Shown here: positions 57,101-64,000 of the stretch, in pieces
How positions within the stretch are numbered: the stretch's first letter is position 1
Layout: each line of letters starts with the position of its first letter
Assembly (NCBI RefSeq): GCF_000741645.1
Contig: NZ_JGZD01000014.1
Span: 18,364-82,363, forward strand
Origin: Bifidobacterium minimum
GTDB lineage: Bacteria; Actinomycetota; Actinomycetes; Actinomycetales; Bifidobacteriaceae
Reading direction: 5' to 3'
DNA: 64,000 nucleotides
The notes under the pieces: model-generated
Database searches by the model: none
What the model saw: the letters and a program-made list of their open reading frames with translations, nothing else
Told to the model about the DNA's origin: nothing
Position numbers and translations under genes: made by a program

Positions 57101-57512
57101 CGAGAAGACCGGTCATCCCATCGAGGAGACGCAGCAGGGCGAGATCGAGCTGATCGACGGCGAGTTCGAGATGCTCGACGAGGTCGAGGAGGAGGATGCC
57201 GCCCATTCGCATGACGTGGTGTCCGCGAGCCTGCCGACCGGCGGATTCGTCATCCTCGACACCGCGCTCACCGACGATCTGGTCGCCGAGGGGTACGCCC
57301 GCGACGCGATCCGCTCCGTGCAGGACGCTCGCAAGGAGGCCGGTCTCGACATCTCCGACCGCATCGCACTGCGATTGGTCGTGCCGTCCGCCGATGCGGC
57401 GAAGGTCGAGCAGTTCCGCGACCTCATCGCGCATGAGACGCTGGCGACGAGTCTGGACGTCGTGGCGGATGCCGATGCCGCGGAGCTGGGAGTGAGCGTC
57501 GCCAAGGCCTGA
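54180..57512 (+). CDS. ileS: Isoleucyl-tRNA synthetase
   Basis: 1110-aa class I synthetase: HIGH as PHYGH (FFDGPPFANGLPHYGHLL), TTTPWTVPTNF in the editing region, YIGQTRGWFY, and KMSKS as GQKMSKHLRNY. The pattern is the eukaryote-like type that resists mupirocin. GTG 54180 is set by GAGGAG 7 nt upstream, inside the T-box sequester; the open frame from 53937 is leader, not protein. At 55368-55388 residues read ACTSSTR, but in the +1 frame the same DNA reads GMYVFDA, as expected before NLPILRNL. Length and the rest are normal. Confidence 0.95.
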   Translation: MSESTNSHAYPKATADGSHDRVTPSPDFPALETSVLKYWDGEKTFEKSVERRPSGDHSQNEFVFFDGPPFANGLPHYGHLLTGYAKDVIPRYQTMKGHRVNRVFGWDTHGLPAELEAQKELGIESVDQINEMGIEKFNDACRTSVLKYTNEWRDYVHRQGRWVDFEHGYKTLDIPYMESVMWAFKQLYDKGLAYQGHRVLPYCPTDRTPLSAHELRMDADVYQDRQDTTVSVAVRLRDEEDAYAVFWTTTPWTVPTNFAIVVGADIDYVEVRPTQGRFAGKKFYLGRPLLASYAKELGEDYEVVRELKGADMEGWRYWPVFPYFADDAATGENGTPGPNAYRIFTADYVDTIEGTGLVHQAPYGEDDMATLTAKGIRSVDVLDESCSFNSLCPDYEACTSSTRNLPILRNLRAGDGPLARIPEEHRAILFQEKSYVHSYPHCWRCGTPLIYKPVSSWFVSVTKIKKRLLELNQEINWIPGNVKDGQFGKWLANARDWSISRNRFWGSPIPVWVSDDPKHPRVDVYGSLEELKRDFGDYPRDRKGEINMHRPFIDELVRVNPDDPTGKSHMRRISDVLDCWFESGSMSFAQFHYPFENKEYFEQHFPADYIVEYIGQTRGWFYLLHVMATALFDRPAFKNVICHGIVLGSDGQKMSKHLRNYPDVNGVFDKFGSDAMRWFLMSSPILRGGNLIVTAEGIRDTVRQVMLPVWSSYYFFTLYANAANRGAGFEARALRPDEVAGLPRMDRYLLARTRLLVERTEKALDDFAISDACAAASDFIDVLTNWYIRNTRDRFWNEDPQAFNTLYTVLEVFMRVLAPLAPMEAETVWRGLTGGESVHLADWPFVRDERTGEDTELGRVLVADDALVAAMEKVREIVSGTLSLRKAGHVRVRQPLSKLTVLIQDPKAAEAYTDLLESELNVKDVEFLTLEEAPRHGLRILHRLRVNARAAGPRLGKSVQAAIRAAKSGAWHVDEKTGHPIEETQQGEIELIDGEFEMLDEVEEEDAAHSHDVVSASLPTGGFVILDTALTDDLVAEGYARDAIRSVQDARKEAGLDISDRIALRLVVPSADAAKVEQFRDLIAHETLATSLDVVADADAAELGVSVAKA

Positions 57513-57998
57513 GATCGTTAGCGTCTGATTGCTGGGTCTGATTCTCAGCGTCTGATCGTCGGGTCTGATCGTCGGTGCACGATTGCCGAAGTCCGGTCGC
57601 CGGGCCTGAGGGCGGCAGGTCTGAGAGCCGGGTCTCAGGGGGTGTGGCTCTCGAAGGGGCGGGCCTTAGGGCTGCCGCCCTTGAAGGGCCGTCTCTCGAA
57701 GGGCCGGACTTAGATTGCGGATTGCGGCGTGGATTGCGGGTCGAGTTTAGTGGTGGTGGATCGCGCGCGTCGCGCGGTTCGTCACCACCGGTCGTCGAAT
57801 CGTAGGCTTGTCCACGGATCGTAGGCTTGTCCGTGGAATGGCAGGGCATGAACGCGCGTGACTCCTGGACGGATGTGAGATTTACGGACGTGAGATTTCC
57901 TCGACGGATGAGATTTCTGGACGAGTTGGAACAGCGACGGCATTCGGAAGAGATATCGGGGCTGCGCTATTCGTGTCCGGATTGCGCTCTCAGTGGGG
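57513..57998. other. Repeat-filled gene-free region after ileS
   Basis: 486 bp without a supported gene. It holds several repeat families: GGTCTGAT-type units around 57530-57575, CTCTCGAAGGG(G/C) units around 57645-57705, GATTGCGG three times near 57714-57742, two copies of ATCGTAGGCTTGTCC (57799-57837), and GAGATTT-type units near 57876-57915. Some can fold. The first part may terminate ileS transcription. Frames here read only repeats. Confidence 0.6.
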
Positions 57999-58155
57999 TC
58001 AGTGGGGTAGGGCGAGCCAGACCCCAAGGACCAGAGAGCACACGCCGAACGCCATCGACACGATCCAGATTCTGTTCTTTGTCATATTTCACGGCTCCAA
58101 GGACTATCAGAGCTATGCCCAGTGCCGCTGAAACAAGCATGATCCAGAAACCCAT
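57990..58155 (-). pseudogene. Small two-helix membrane protein, frameshifted
   Basis: ATG 58155 follows GGAG 7 nt upstream and encodes MGFWIMLVSAALGIALIVLG, then AVKYD. In the original frame the sequence then turns hydrophilic, but dropping one A from AAA (about 58083) continues as RIWIVSMAFGVCSLVLGV and a second membrane helix, ending at TGA 57999-58001. That gives about 51 residues with two helices, so a single-base insertion is likely. The unit TCAGTGGGG containing the stop is repeated exactly at 57990 and 57999. No family recognised. Confidence 0.5.
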
Positions 58156-58464
58156 TTCATTTCTCCAATCGTATGATTCTGTCGTACTGTTGAGCTTCGT
58201 CCGCAGCCCCTCTCGGGCCAGTGTCGTTTTCCTGCGGGCTGAGCCCGACCGGGACTCGACGTCGGCCCGGCGGTGAGCAGCCCGGCTGTCGAAGCGGGAG
58301 CATGTCCGAGGCGATGAGAAGAATATTGCACCAGTGATGCCATCGACGGTGATGTTACAGGGAGTTACGCGGACAGGTATGCGCCGTCGTTGGGCATGCG
58401 GATGAGCATGGGACGGACACCTTCATGGTGGATGGTCTCGATGGCAGGGAAAGAGGAGCTGGGC
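58156..58464. promoter_or_regulatory. Divergent region between small membrane gene and hsdR
   Basis: 309 bp. It should hold promoters for the minus-strand membrane gene and for the hsd operon. GAAGAATATTGCACC near 58318 is AT-richer. A GC-rich dyad around 58243-58275 is seen. AAAGAGGAG near 58452-58459 is the ribosome site that sets the hsdR start. Confidence 0.4.
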
Positions 58465-61400
58465 ATGGAGAGCCATCCGCAGTCGGGCAGCGAGAGCGAA
58501 TTTGAATCGATGCTGATCGAGCGGCTCTGCAATCGGGGACTGGTACGGGAGCCCGATTCCAAGCGCTCAGAGGATATCGAGCATCGAACACCGCGGTATC
58601 TGTCGGCGGAGAAATTCTGGCAGTATGCGCGTGGTATCAGCACAACCAAGCAATTATGGGCCAACTTCAAATCCATACTTGAGCGACACAATCAGAACGT
58701 GCTCGACCACCCGCTGAGCGACGTCGAATTCGCGCAGGTGAAGAACACCATATCGAATCTGAACACTCCGTATCAGGCCGGGCAGTTCCTCTACGGCCTC
58801 AATGGTGTCTCGCAGATCGAGGTCGATTTGGACGACGGCCGGCATGTGTTCCTCACCGTCTTCGACCAGAAGCAGATCGGCGCGGGTGACACGGTCTACC
58901 AGGTGGTGAACCAGATCGAGCGCCCCGCCGTCATCGCGGGGAAGGAAGATCGTCGGTTTGACACCACCCTGCTCATCAATGGTCTGCCCATCATCCAGAT
59001 CGAGGAGAAGCGCGACACCCACGACGTCAATGAGGCGTTGAACCAGATGCACCAGTACATCGACGAGTTGCAGTACCACGATATCTTCTCGACCCTGCAG
59101 ATCCTGGTGGCGCTTTCACCCAACAACGTGAAATACATGGCCAACACCACGTCGGACCAGTTCAACAAGGACTTCGCGTTCCACTGGCAGCGCAGGGACA
59201 ACAACGGCATCGTTCGCGATTGGCGTGAGTTCGCCGATTCTATGCTGTCGATCCCCATGGCTCATCAAATGGCGACCAACTTCATGATTCTGGACGGCAC
59301 GCCAAACAAGCAGATGCTCAAGGTCATGCGTCCCTATCAGGTGTATGCCACGCAGGCGGTGCTGAACAAACTCAAATACACCGATTTCGAGATAGCCACC
59401 AACAAGATTGGATACATCTGGCACACTACCGGGTCGGGCAAGACCATCACCAGCTTCAAGACGGCCTGGCTGGCAAGTCGCCTGCCGAACGTCGATAAGG
59501 TCGTGTTCCTCGTCGACAGGATCGCGTTGACGAAGCAAACGTTGGACAAGTACCGGGCATATGACCCCGATGCGGGAGATGACATGCTCGGTGGCGTGAA
59601 GGACACCAACAACACCAACGATCTACGGCGCAAGCTCAAGGCCAAGGACGGTGGCATCATCGTCACTTCCGTGCAGAAACTCGACACTCTCGTCAAACGC
59701 AAGTCTTTCGAGGCCCCGGCTAAGAATATCGTGTTTGTAGTCGATGAGGCGCACCGTTCGACCGGCGGTGATTCATTCCAAACCATTCAGCGGAAGTTCC
59801 CCCGTTCGGCCTGGGTCGGGTACACGGGTACGCCGATGTTCGACGACACGACCAACGGTCTTCGCACGGGCGATATTTTCGGTCCGCTCCTGCATGCCTA
59901 CACGATTCGAGAGGCCATCGCCGATCACAACGTGTTGGGGTTCAAGGTCGATTTCCGTACGACCATCGATGAAGACAAGATGAAAGAGGAGTATCTGCCG
60001 CAGTTCTACCGGAACCGCTATCCGTCGTGGTCCGAGGAGCAGGTTCAGGCGAAGATCGCGAACCTTGACCAAAGTGACATGGATGATGCGATATCGCCCA
60101 GCTTCTATGACAACAATGACGAGCATGTTCGTCTTGTGGTCGCGGACGTGTTCGCGAATTGGCGCAATAGGTCGAACGATTGCAGGTATAATGCTCTGTT
60201 CACCACGCATGTCGGCGGGGGTGCGGCGAGCACCCCGATGGCGATGAAGTATTTCGATGAGTTCCAACGGGTCAATGACGAGCATCGACGCAATGGGGGA
60301 TTGGTGCTCAAGGTCGCCATTACCTTCAGTTACAACACGACGAACAGCGATGACATGCTCAACTCGAACAAGATGCTGTTCCGAGCCATACAGACGTACA
60401 ACGGAGAATTCGGTACATCGTTCGGCATGGATGACGTCGGTGGTTATACGCAGGACGTCACATCCCGGCTCGACCGAACGGCGAACGACAAACGATATCT
60501 TGATCTGGTCATCGTCGTCGATCAGCTCCTCACGGGCTTCGATGCACCCCAGCTCAACACCCTGTACGTCGATCGGACATTGAAGAACGCCAGCCTGATT
60601 CAGGCGTATTCGCGTACGAACCGCATCGAGGATATGGACAGCAAGCCGTGGGGCTATATCGTCAATTATCGGTGGCCGGCGAATTCCGAGAAGCTGATGA
60701 ATGAGGCGCTGGCGATTTATGCCAACAAGAACTCGGCGGAACTGGGGCAGAGGGAGGACCCGGATCTCACGGATTCCGGCGTACTTGCCAAGTCGTTCGA
60801 GGAGGTCCTCAAGGCGGTCAGAACGAAGGTCGATAAACTGAGAAGCCTCACGGAGGACTTCCAGCACATTCCTTCATCCGAAAAGCAGCAGGATTTCATG
60901 GCGGATGTGATGCGTGAGTACAATGCCGGAGTCTCTCAGCTCAAACAATTCACTCCCGATGAGATCGACGGTGCGAAGACCGGATTCGACTACGATGATC
61001 CCGACTCTTTGGTGAAGTCACTGGGTATGAGTGTCGCCGAGGAGAGAACGTTGACGGTGGCGCTCGTTAATGAGCTCAAGAAGGCGATTGCCGGTCGGCT
61101 TAAGGTTCTGCCGACCCAGATTGATTTGCGGATGACGCATATCAAGGACGTGCAGATCAACTACGACTATCTCACCGAACTCGTGGAGCAGCTCCTGAAC
61201 GAAGTCCACGAAGGCCGTCATGACGATGCCGCCGATACGCAGGATAAGATTCAAGAATTCGCCAATGGCTTGGAGGATCGCCAGTACGCCACCCGCATCG
61301 TCAATGCCGCTGCCGCCATTGCCGGAGGGCACTACCCGCCGGAAGGTTCGGGGTTTGTATATCCGGTAAAGCTTAGGAGCTTGGAGGAAGCGGAGAACGT

Positions 61401-61743
61401 GATTCGCCGTGCGAATACGGTGACGTTGGATAGGCAACTACAGGATTTCAGAATCAAGTGGGGCATCATCGATGTCATGAGCAGTTCGCAAATGCGTAAG
61501 TTGTTCGCCCGCCATCGTTACGGTGTCCAGGATCTCGATGACATGGGGCAGATTCGAGAGTTGGTGGCGCGGGGAAGTAGCGGATATCGCACCCTGGCAC
61601 ATGACGATACGGTTCAACATCTCTCGAAGATTAAGTATCGCAGTGGTCTGCGTGAGGCGATATACGATTTGGCCGATGATTTGACCGTCCATGGGGCGAT
61701 TTCGGAATCATGTGGTGCTTATGGTGAGAGAAGGATGAGATGA
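58465..61743 (+). CDS. hsdR: Type I restriction endonuclease subunit R
   Basis: 1092-aa motor and nuclease subunit. The N-terminal nuclease has LINGLPIIQIEEKRD (PD-(D/E)XK glutamate and lysine). The SF2 translocase has IGYIWHTTGSGKTITSFK (Walker A), VVDEAHRS (DEAH), VGYTGTPMF and TGFDAPQLNTLYVDR plus QAYSRTNR. The C-terminal helical domain is complete. ATG 58465 is chosen because GAGGAG precedes by 6 nt; ATG 58441 and further TTG starts are weaker. ATGA overlap with hsdS. Acts only with HsdM and HsdS. Confidence 0.94.
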   Translation: MESHPQSGSESEFESMLIERLCNRGLVREPDSKRSEDIEHRTPRYLSAEKFWQYARGISTTKQLWANFKSILERHNQNVLDHPLSDVEFAQVKNTISNLNTPYQAGQFLYGLNGVSQIEVDLDDGRHVFLTVFDQKQIGAGDTVYQVVNQIERPAVIAGKEDRRFDTTLLINGLPIIQIEEKRDTHDVNEALNQMHQYIDELQYHDIFSTLQILVALSPNNVKYMANTTSDQFNKDFAFHWQRRDNNGIVRDWREFADSMLSIPMAHQMATNFMILDGTPNKQMLKVMRPYQVYATQAVLNKLKYTDFEIATNKIGYIWHTTGSGKTITSFKTAWLASRLPNVDKVVFLVDRIALTKQTLDKYRAYDPDAGDDMLGGVKDTNNTNDLRRKLKAKDGGIIVTSVQKLDTLVKRKSFEAPAKNIVFVVDEAHRSTGGDSFQTIQRKFPRSAWVGYTGTPMFDDTTNGLRTGDIFGPLLHAYTIREAIADHNVLGFKVDFRTTIDEDKMKEEYLPQFYRNRYPSWSEEQVQAKIANLDQSDMDDAISPSFYDNNDEHVRLVVADVFANWRNRSNDCRYNALFTTHVGGGAASTPMAMKYFDEFQRVNDEHRRNGGLVLKVAITFSYNTTNSDDMLNSNKMLFRAIQTYNGEFGTSFGMDDVGGYTQDVTSRLDRTANDKRYLDLVIVVDQLLTGFDAPQLNTLYVDRTLKNASLIQAYSRTNRIEDMDSKPWGYIVNYRWPANSEKLMNEALAIYANKNSAELGQREDPDLTDSGVLAKSFEEVLKAVRTKVDKLRSLTEDFQHIPSSEKQQDFMADVMREYNAGVSQLKQFTPDEIDGAKTGFDYDDPDSLVKSLGMSVAEERTLTVALVNELKKAIAGRLKVLPTQIDLRMTHIKDVQINYDYLTELVEQLLNEVHEGRHDDAADTQDKIQEFANGLEDRQYATRIVNAAAAIAGGHYPPEGSGFVYPVKLRSLEEAENVIRRANTVTLDRQLQDFRIKWGIIDVMSSSQMRKLFARHRYGVQDLDDMGQIRELVARGSSGYRTLAHDDTVQHLSKIKYRSGLREAIYDLADDLTVHGAISESCGAYGERRMR

Positions 61744-62921
61744 CTGACGATACATCGCGTGTTCCGAAGCTGCGCTTCCCGGGTTTTGCTGGCGCTTGGG
61801 AACAGCGTAAGCTCTCACAGGTTACTAAAATTACTATGGGACAGTCTCCTTTGGGTACAAATTACACGAATAATCCAAATGACCATATCTTAGTACAAGG
61901 CAACGCCGATATGAAAGATGGACATGTTGTTCCACGCGTTTGGACTAAACAAGTGACAAAGAAAGCCGAGGCTGGAGAATTAATTCTCTCGGTGAGAGCA
62001 CCAGTTGGGGACGTCGGAGTTACTGACTTTCCTGTTGTTTTAGGACGTGGCGTAGCGGGCATCCAAGGCAATGCTTTTATTTTCCAACTTCTCTCAAAGA
62101 TGAAGATTGATAATTACTGGATCAAATTCAGTAGTGGTTCAACTTTTGAATCCATTAACTCTAAAGATGTAAAAAATGCTGAAGTTTGCGTGCCAACTAA
62201 CGCAGAGCAGGACAGTATTGGAAAGTTTTTTGGGCACCTAGATGAGACTATCGCTCTTCATCAGCGTAAGCTTTCGCATCTTCGGCAGTTGAAAAAGGGC
62301 CTGCTCCAGAAAATGTTCCCGAAATCCGGGGAGGACCGTCCGGAGGTCCGTTTCCCCGGTTTTGTTGACGCTTGGGAACAGCGTAAGCTCGATGGATACC
62401 TTGATGAATATACAGAGAAAACTACAAGTGAAGATCAATATCCGGTATTAACGTCTTCTCAACAGCAAGGAATTGTTTTTCAAACCGACTACTTTGCAAA
62501 TCGACAAGTCACTACATCAGAGAATATCGGTTATTATGTTCTTCCTAGAGGATACTTCACCTACCGATCCCGTAGTGATAACGGAATTTTTAAATTCAAC
62601 AGAAACGACTTAATTGATTTTGGTATCATTAGCTACTTTTATCCCGTATTTAAAATCGATAATGGTGACAGCAATTTCTTTATGCAGATTCTAAACCATT
62701 CAATTATCCGCCAAGTCGATCTTGAGTCAGTTGGTACGGGGCAACGTGTTCTGTCAATGAAAAAACTTAGAAACATTAGGACCAGAATTCCTTCACTTGA
62801 CGAACAGAAGAAGATTGGAAGCCTTTTTTCACATTTGAACAACACTATCGCTCTTCATCAGCGTAAGCTTTCCCACCTTCAGCAGCAGAAAAAAGCCCTG
62901 CTTCAGCAGATGTTCGTCTAA
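61740..62921 (+). CDS. hsdS: Type I restriction-modification specificity subunit S
   Basis: 393-aa subunit with two target recognition domains (residues about 18-165 and 212-370) separated by conserved helices (HQRKLSHLRQLKKGLLQKMF; HQRKLSHLQQQKKALLQQMF). Each half starts WEQRKL. The target domains are clearly AT-richer than neighbouring genes, a sign of transfer or swap. Direct repeats of 21 and 29 bp at the domain borders (see repeat entries) allow exchange. It starts in the hsdR stop and ends 17 bp before hsdM. Confidence 0.94.
   Translation: MTDDTSRVPKLRFPGFAGAWEQRKLSQVTKITMGQSPLGTNYTNNPNDHILVQGNADMKDGHVVPRVWTKQVTKKAEAGELILSVRAPVGDVGVTDFPVVLGRGVAGIQGNAFIFQLLSKMKIDNYWIKFSSGSTFESINSKDVKNAEVCVPTNAEQDSIGKFFGHLDETIALHQRKLSHLRQLKKGLLQKMFPKSGEDRPEVRFPGFVDAWEQRKLDGYLDEYTEKTTSEDQYPVLTSSQQQGIVFQTDYFANRQVTTSENIGYYVLPRGYFTYRSRSDNGIFKFNRNDLIDFGIISYFYPVFKIDNGDSNFFMQILNHSIIRQVDLESVGTGQRVLSMKKLRNIRTRIPSLDEQKKIGSLFSHLNNTIALHQRKLSHLQQQKKALLQQMFV
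61794..62390. repeat. 21-bp direct repeat at the starts of the two hsdS halves
   Basis: GCTTGGGAACAGCGTAAGCT plus C occurs at 61794-61814 and 62370-62390, 576 bp apart, coding AWEQRKL in each half. Homologous exchange between copies or with another hsdS could swap target domains. Confidence 0.85.
62247..62872. repeat. 29-bp direct repeat at the ends of the two hsdS halves
   Basis: An identical 29-bp stretch at 62247-62275 and 62844-62872 codes TIALHQRKLS in both conserved helices. It lies 597 bp apart and pairs with the repeat at 61794/62370 as a possible domain-swap site. Confidence 0.85.
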
Positions 62922-62938
62922 GGAGAACAGACATAATC

Positions 62939-63738
62939 ATGAGTACCACTCTGGAAGACATCACGTCCAAGCTTTGGGCCATGGCGAACGAACTTCGGGG
63001 CAATATGGATGCCTCAGAGTACAAGAACTATATTCTCGCCTTCATGTTCTACCGCTATCTGTCGGAGCACCAGATGGAATATCTCGAGAAGAACGACGTT
63101 CTCGATATTCGTGACGGCCAGACCATTGATGAGGCGTATGCCGAGCAAGCCGTCGGTGAGGATATGTCTGATTATCTGGAGGACATCTCGGCGTACTTGG
63201 GCTATGCGATCGAGCCGCAGGATACTTGGGCATCCTTGATTGGCAAGATTGACGGCAATCGCATCGTACCCAGTGACTATCAGGCGATCTTCGACGATTT
63301 CGAGAAGTATGCTTCCCTCAACAAGGAAGCCGCCAGGGATTTTCGAGGCGTCTTCAGCGACGTTAATCTCGGTGATTCCCGACTGGGTGCCAATACCAAC
63401 GATCGCGCCAAGTCGTTGAACCGTATCGTGAAGCTCATTGATGGGGTCGAGTTCAGGGATGAGCACGGGCGGGATGTGCTGGGTGGCATCTATGAGTATT
63501 TGATCGGTATGTTTGCGGCGAACGCGGGCAAGAAGGGTGGCGAATTCTACACACCGCATGAGGTGTCACAGGTCTTGGCGCGACTAGTGACCAATGGGGT
63601 CTCGGCGGATGACGGCACGTTCAGCGTGTACGACCCGGCCTGCGGTTCGGGATCTCTGCTGCTGACCGTGCAGGACGAACTCCCCGGTGGTGAACGCCCC
63701 GGAATCGTGAAGTTCTTTGGCCAGGAACTCAACACGAC
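62939..63738 (+). pseudogene. hsdM: Type I DNA methyltransferase subunit M, interrupted by an insertion sequence
   Basis: About 266 codons remain. The N-terminal helical domain (LEDITSKLWAMANELRG, YKNYILAFMFYRYLSE) and the start of the N6-adenine methylase domain (GEFYTPHEVSQVL, YDPACGSGSLLL, the SAM site) are present. After FFGQELNTT the sequence changes to foreign IS DNA; the catalytic NPPF motif and C-terminus are missing from this side. AAGGAG precedes ATG 62939. The missing 3' part should lie beyond the right edge after the element. Loss of HsdM should silence both methylation and restriction, as HsdR needs M and S. Confidence 0.88.
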
Positions 63739-64000
63739 GGGGCTGCGGACGTTTTCTTGGAGATTGAACGAGAGGATTCTATGTTCAGTCAAGAGGAGCG
63801 TGGTCGTGCCGTGGAGTTGTATTTCTCCACTGATATGACGACCCAGCAGGTCGCGGAGCATCTGGGTTATCCCACCCGTCAGTGTTTGGAACGTTGGCTG
63901 CATGAGGATCCGCGGTATGCCGATGCCATTGCCAAGCCGATCATCCCGTTCTCCAAGCGGGTGAGAGCCGTACGCCTGTGTCTTGCCGGTCTGCAACAGA
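63739..64000 (+). mobile_element. IS3-family (IS150-like) insertion sequence, left part
   Basis: DNA unrelated to hsdM begins at about 63739. The terminal stretch GGGGCTGCGGACGTTTTCTT, extended by GGA, resembles the inverted repeat of IS150-group elements (CTGC, then TTTT, TTGGA). A transposase-type reading frame starts 42 bp in. The element runs off the window, so its right end and target duplication cannot be seen. The exact first base may shift by one or two. Confidence 0.8.
63781..64000 (+). CDS. IS3-family transposase OrfA (partial)
   Basis: At least 73 residues, open to the edge. A helix-turn-helix lies early: RAVELYFSTDMTTQQVAEHL then GYPTRQCLERWL. The frame continues RYADAIAKPIIPFSKRVRAV. 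This fits the DNA-binding OrfA of IS150-type elements, normally followed by OrfB with a DDE catalytic core made by -1 frameshifting; OrfB would be outside the window. The ATG is the first after the terminal repeat. Confidence 0.82.
   Translation, partial: MFSQEERGRAVELYFSTDMTTQQVAEHLGYPTRQCLERWLHEDPRYADAIAKPIIPFSKRVRAVRLCLAGLQQ

Noticed and set aside
55677..57434. 585-codon minus-strand frame in ileS
   Set aside because: Antisense to the ileS coding sequence, with no signal or domain.
57575..58276. Plus-strand frames in the region after ileS
   Set aside because: They read only tandem repeats or the antisense of the small membrane gene and have no supported start.

Overview
This is a GC-rich, gene-dense, intron-free bacterial window. 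Many genes overlap by 4 bp, and many start with GTG behind a strong AGGAGG-like ribosome site. Several features point to an actinobacterium of the Bifidobacterium type: a NrtR-controlled nadABC-nifS operon, a translational T-box in front of a eukaryote-like ileS, NrdR-type boxes before nrdDG, a giant two-ATPase 2-hydroxyacyl-CoA dehydratase activase protein, and a MarR plus heterodimeric ABC exporter operon. The family assignment is inference from gene content; I cannot name the species.

Layout. 1-8267: a PLD/SF2 helicase running off the left edge, coupled to a Nudix hydrolase, then divergent sbcD-sbcC. 8316-14862: an oxidoreductase facing an aminotransferase, a ketopantoate-reductase-like enzyme and a metQNI importer. 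15025-21241: the nrtR-nadA-nadB-nadC-nifS operon with one clear operator. 21408-29035: Vsr endonuclease, a Ppx/GppA phosphatase broken by a TGA, a bile-acid-type symporter, a ribbon-helix-helix/SPFH pair, a nucleoside hydrolase, a doubly damaged glycosyltransferase and a GNAT acetyltransferase. 29036-35365: an ECF-type ATPase, a degenerate S/T component hybrid and a pair of ABC half transporters. 35657-39695: a small GlsB-type membrane protein, tRNA-Arg(CCT), an endonuclease/exonuclease/phosphatase protein, and xseB and xseA. 39852-43102: anaerobic ribonucleotide reductase. 43255-49309: the frameshifted activase/dehydratase and a glutamate-cysteine ligase. 49418-53824: marR and a two-subunit ABC exporter. 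53930-57512: T-box and ileS. 58465-64000: a type I restriction-modification locus hsdR-hsdS-hsdM, in which hsdM is cut by an IS3-family (IS150-like) element that runs off the right edge.

Two themes cut across the window. First, at least six genes look damaged: ppx, a glycosyltransferase, the ECF S/T pair, the activase, a small membrane protein and hsdM. In addition, ileS carries a 7-codon stretch that reads like a compensated double frameshift. Second, short tandem repeats (9 to 36 bp) are unusually frequent and sit at gene ends. In several genes the repeated unit contains the stop codon or the ribosome site, so copies trail out of the gene.

Candidate systems for follow-up are the translationally coupled Nudix plus PLD-helicase pair, the RHH/SPFH pair with its palindromic operator, the possible amino-acid salvage cluster ending in metQNI, and the giant activase-dehydratase. 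No CRISPR array, rRNA or prophage was seen.
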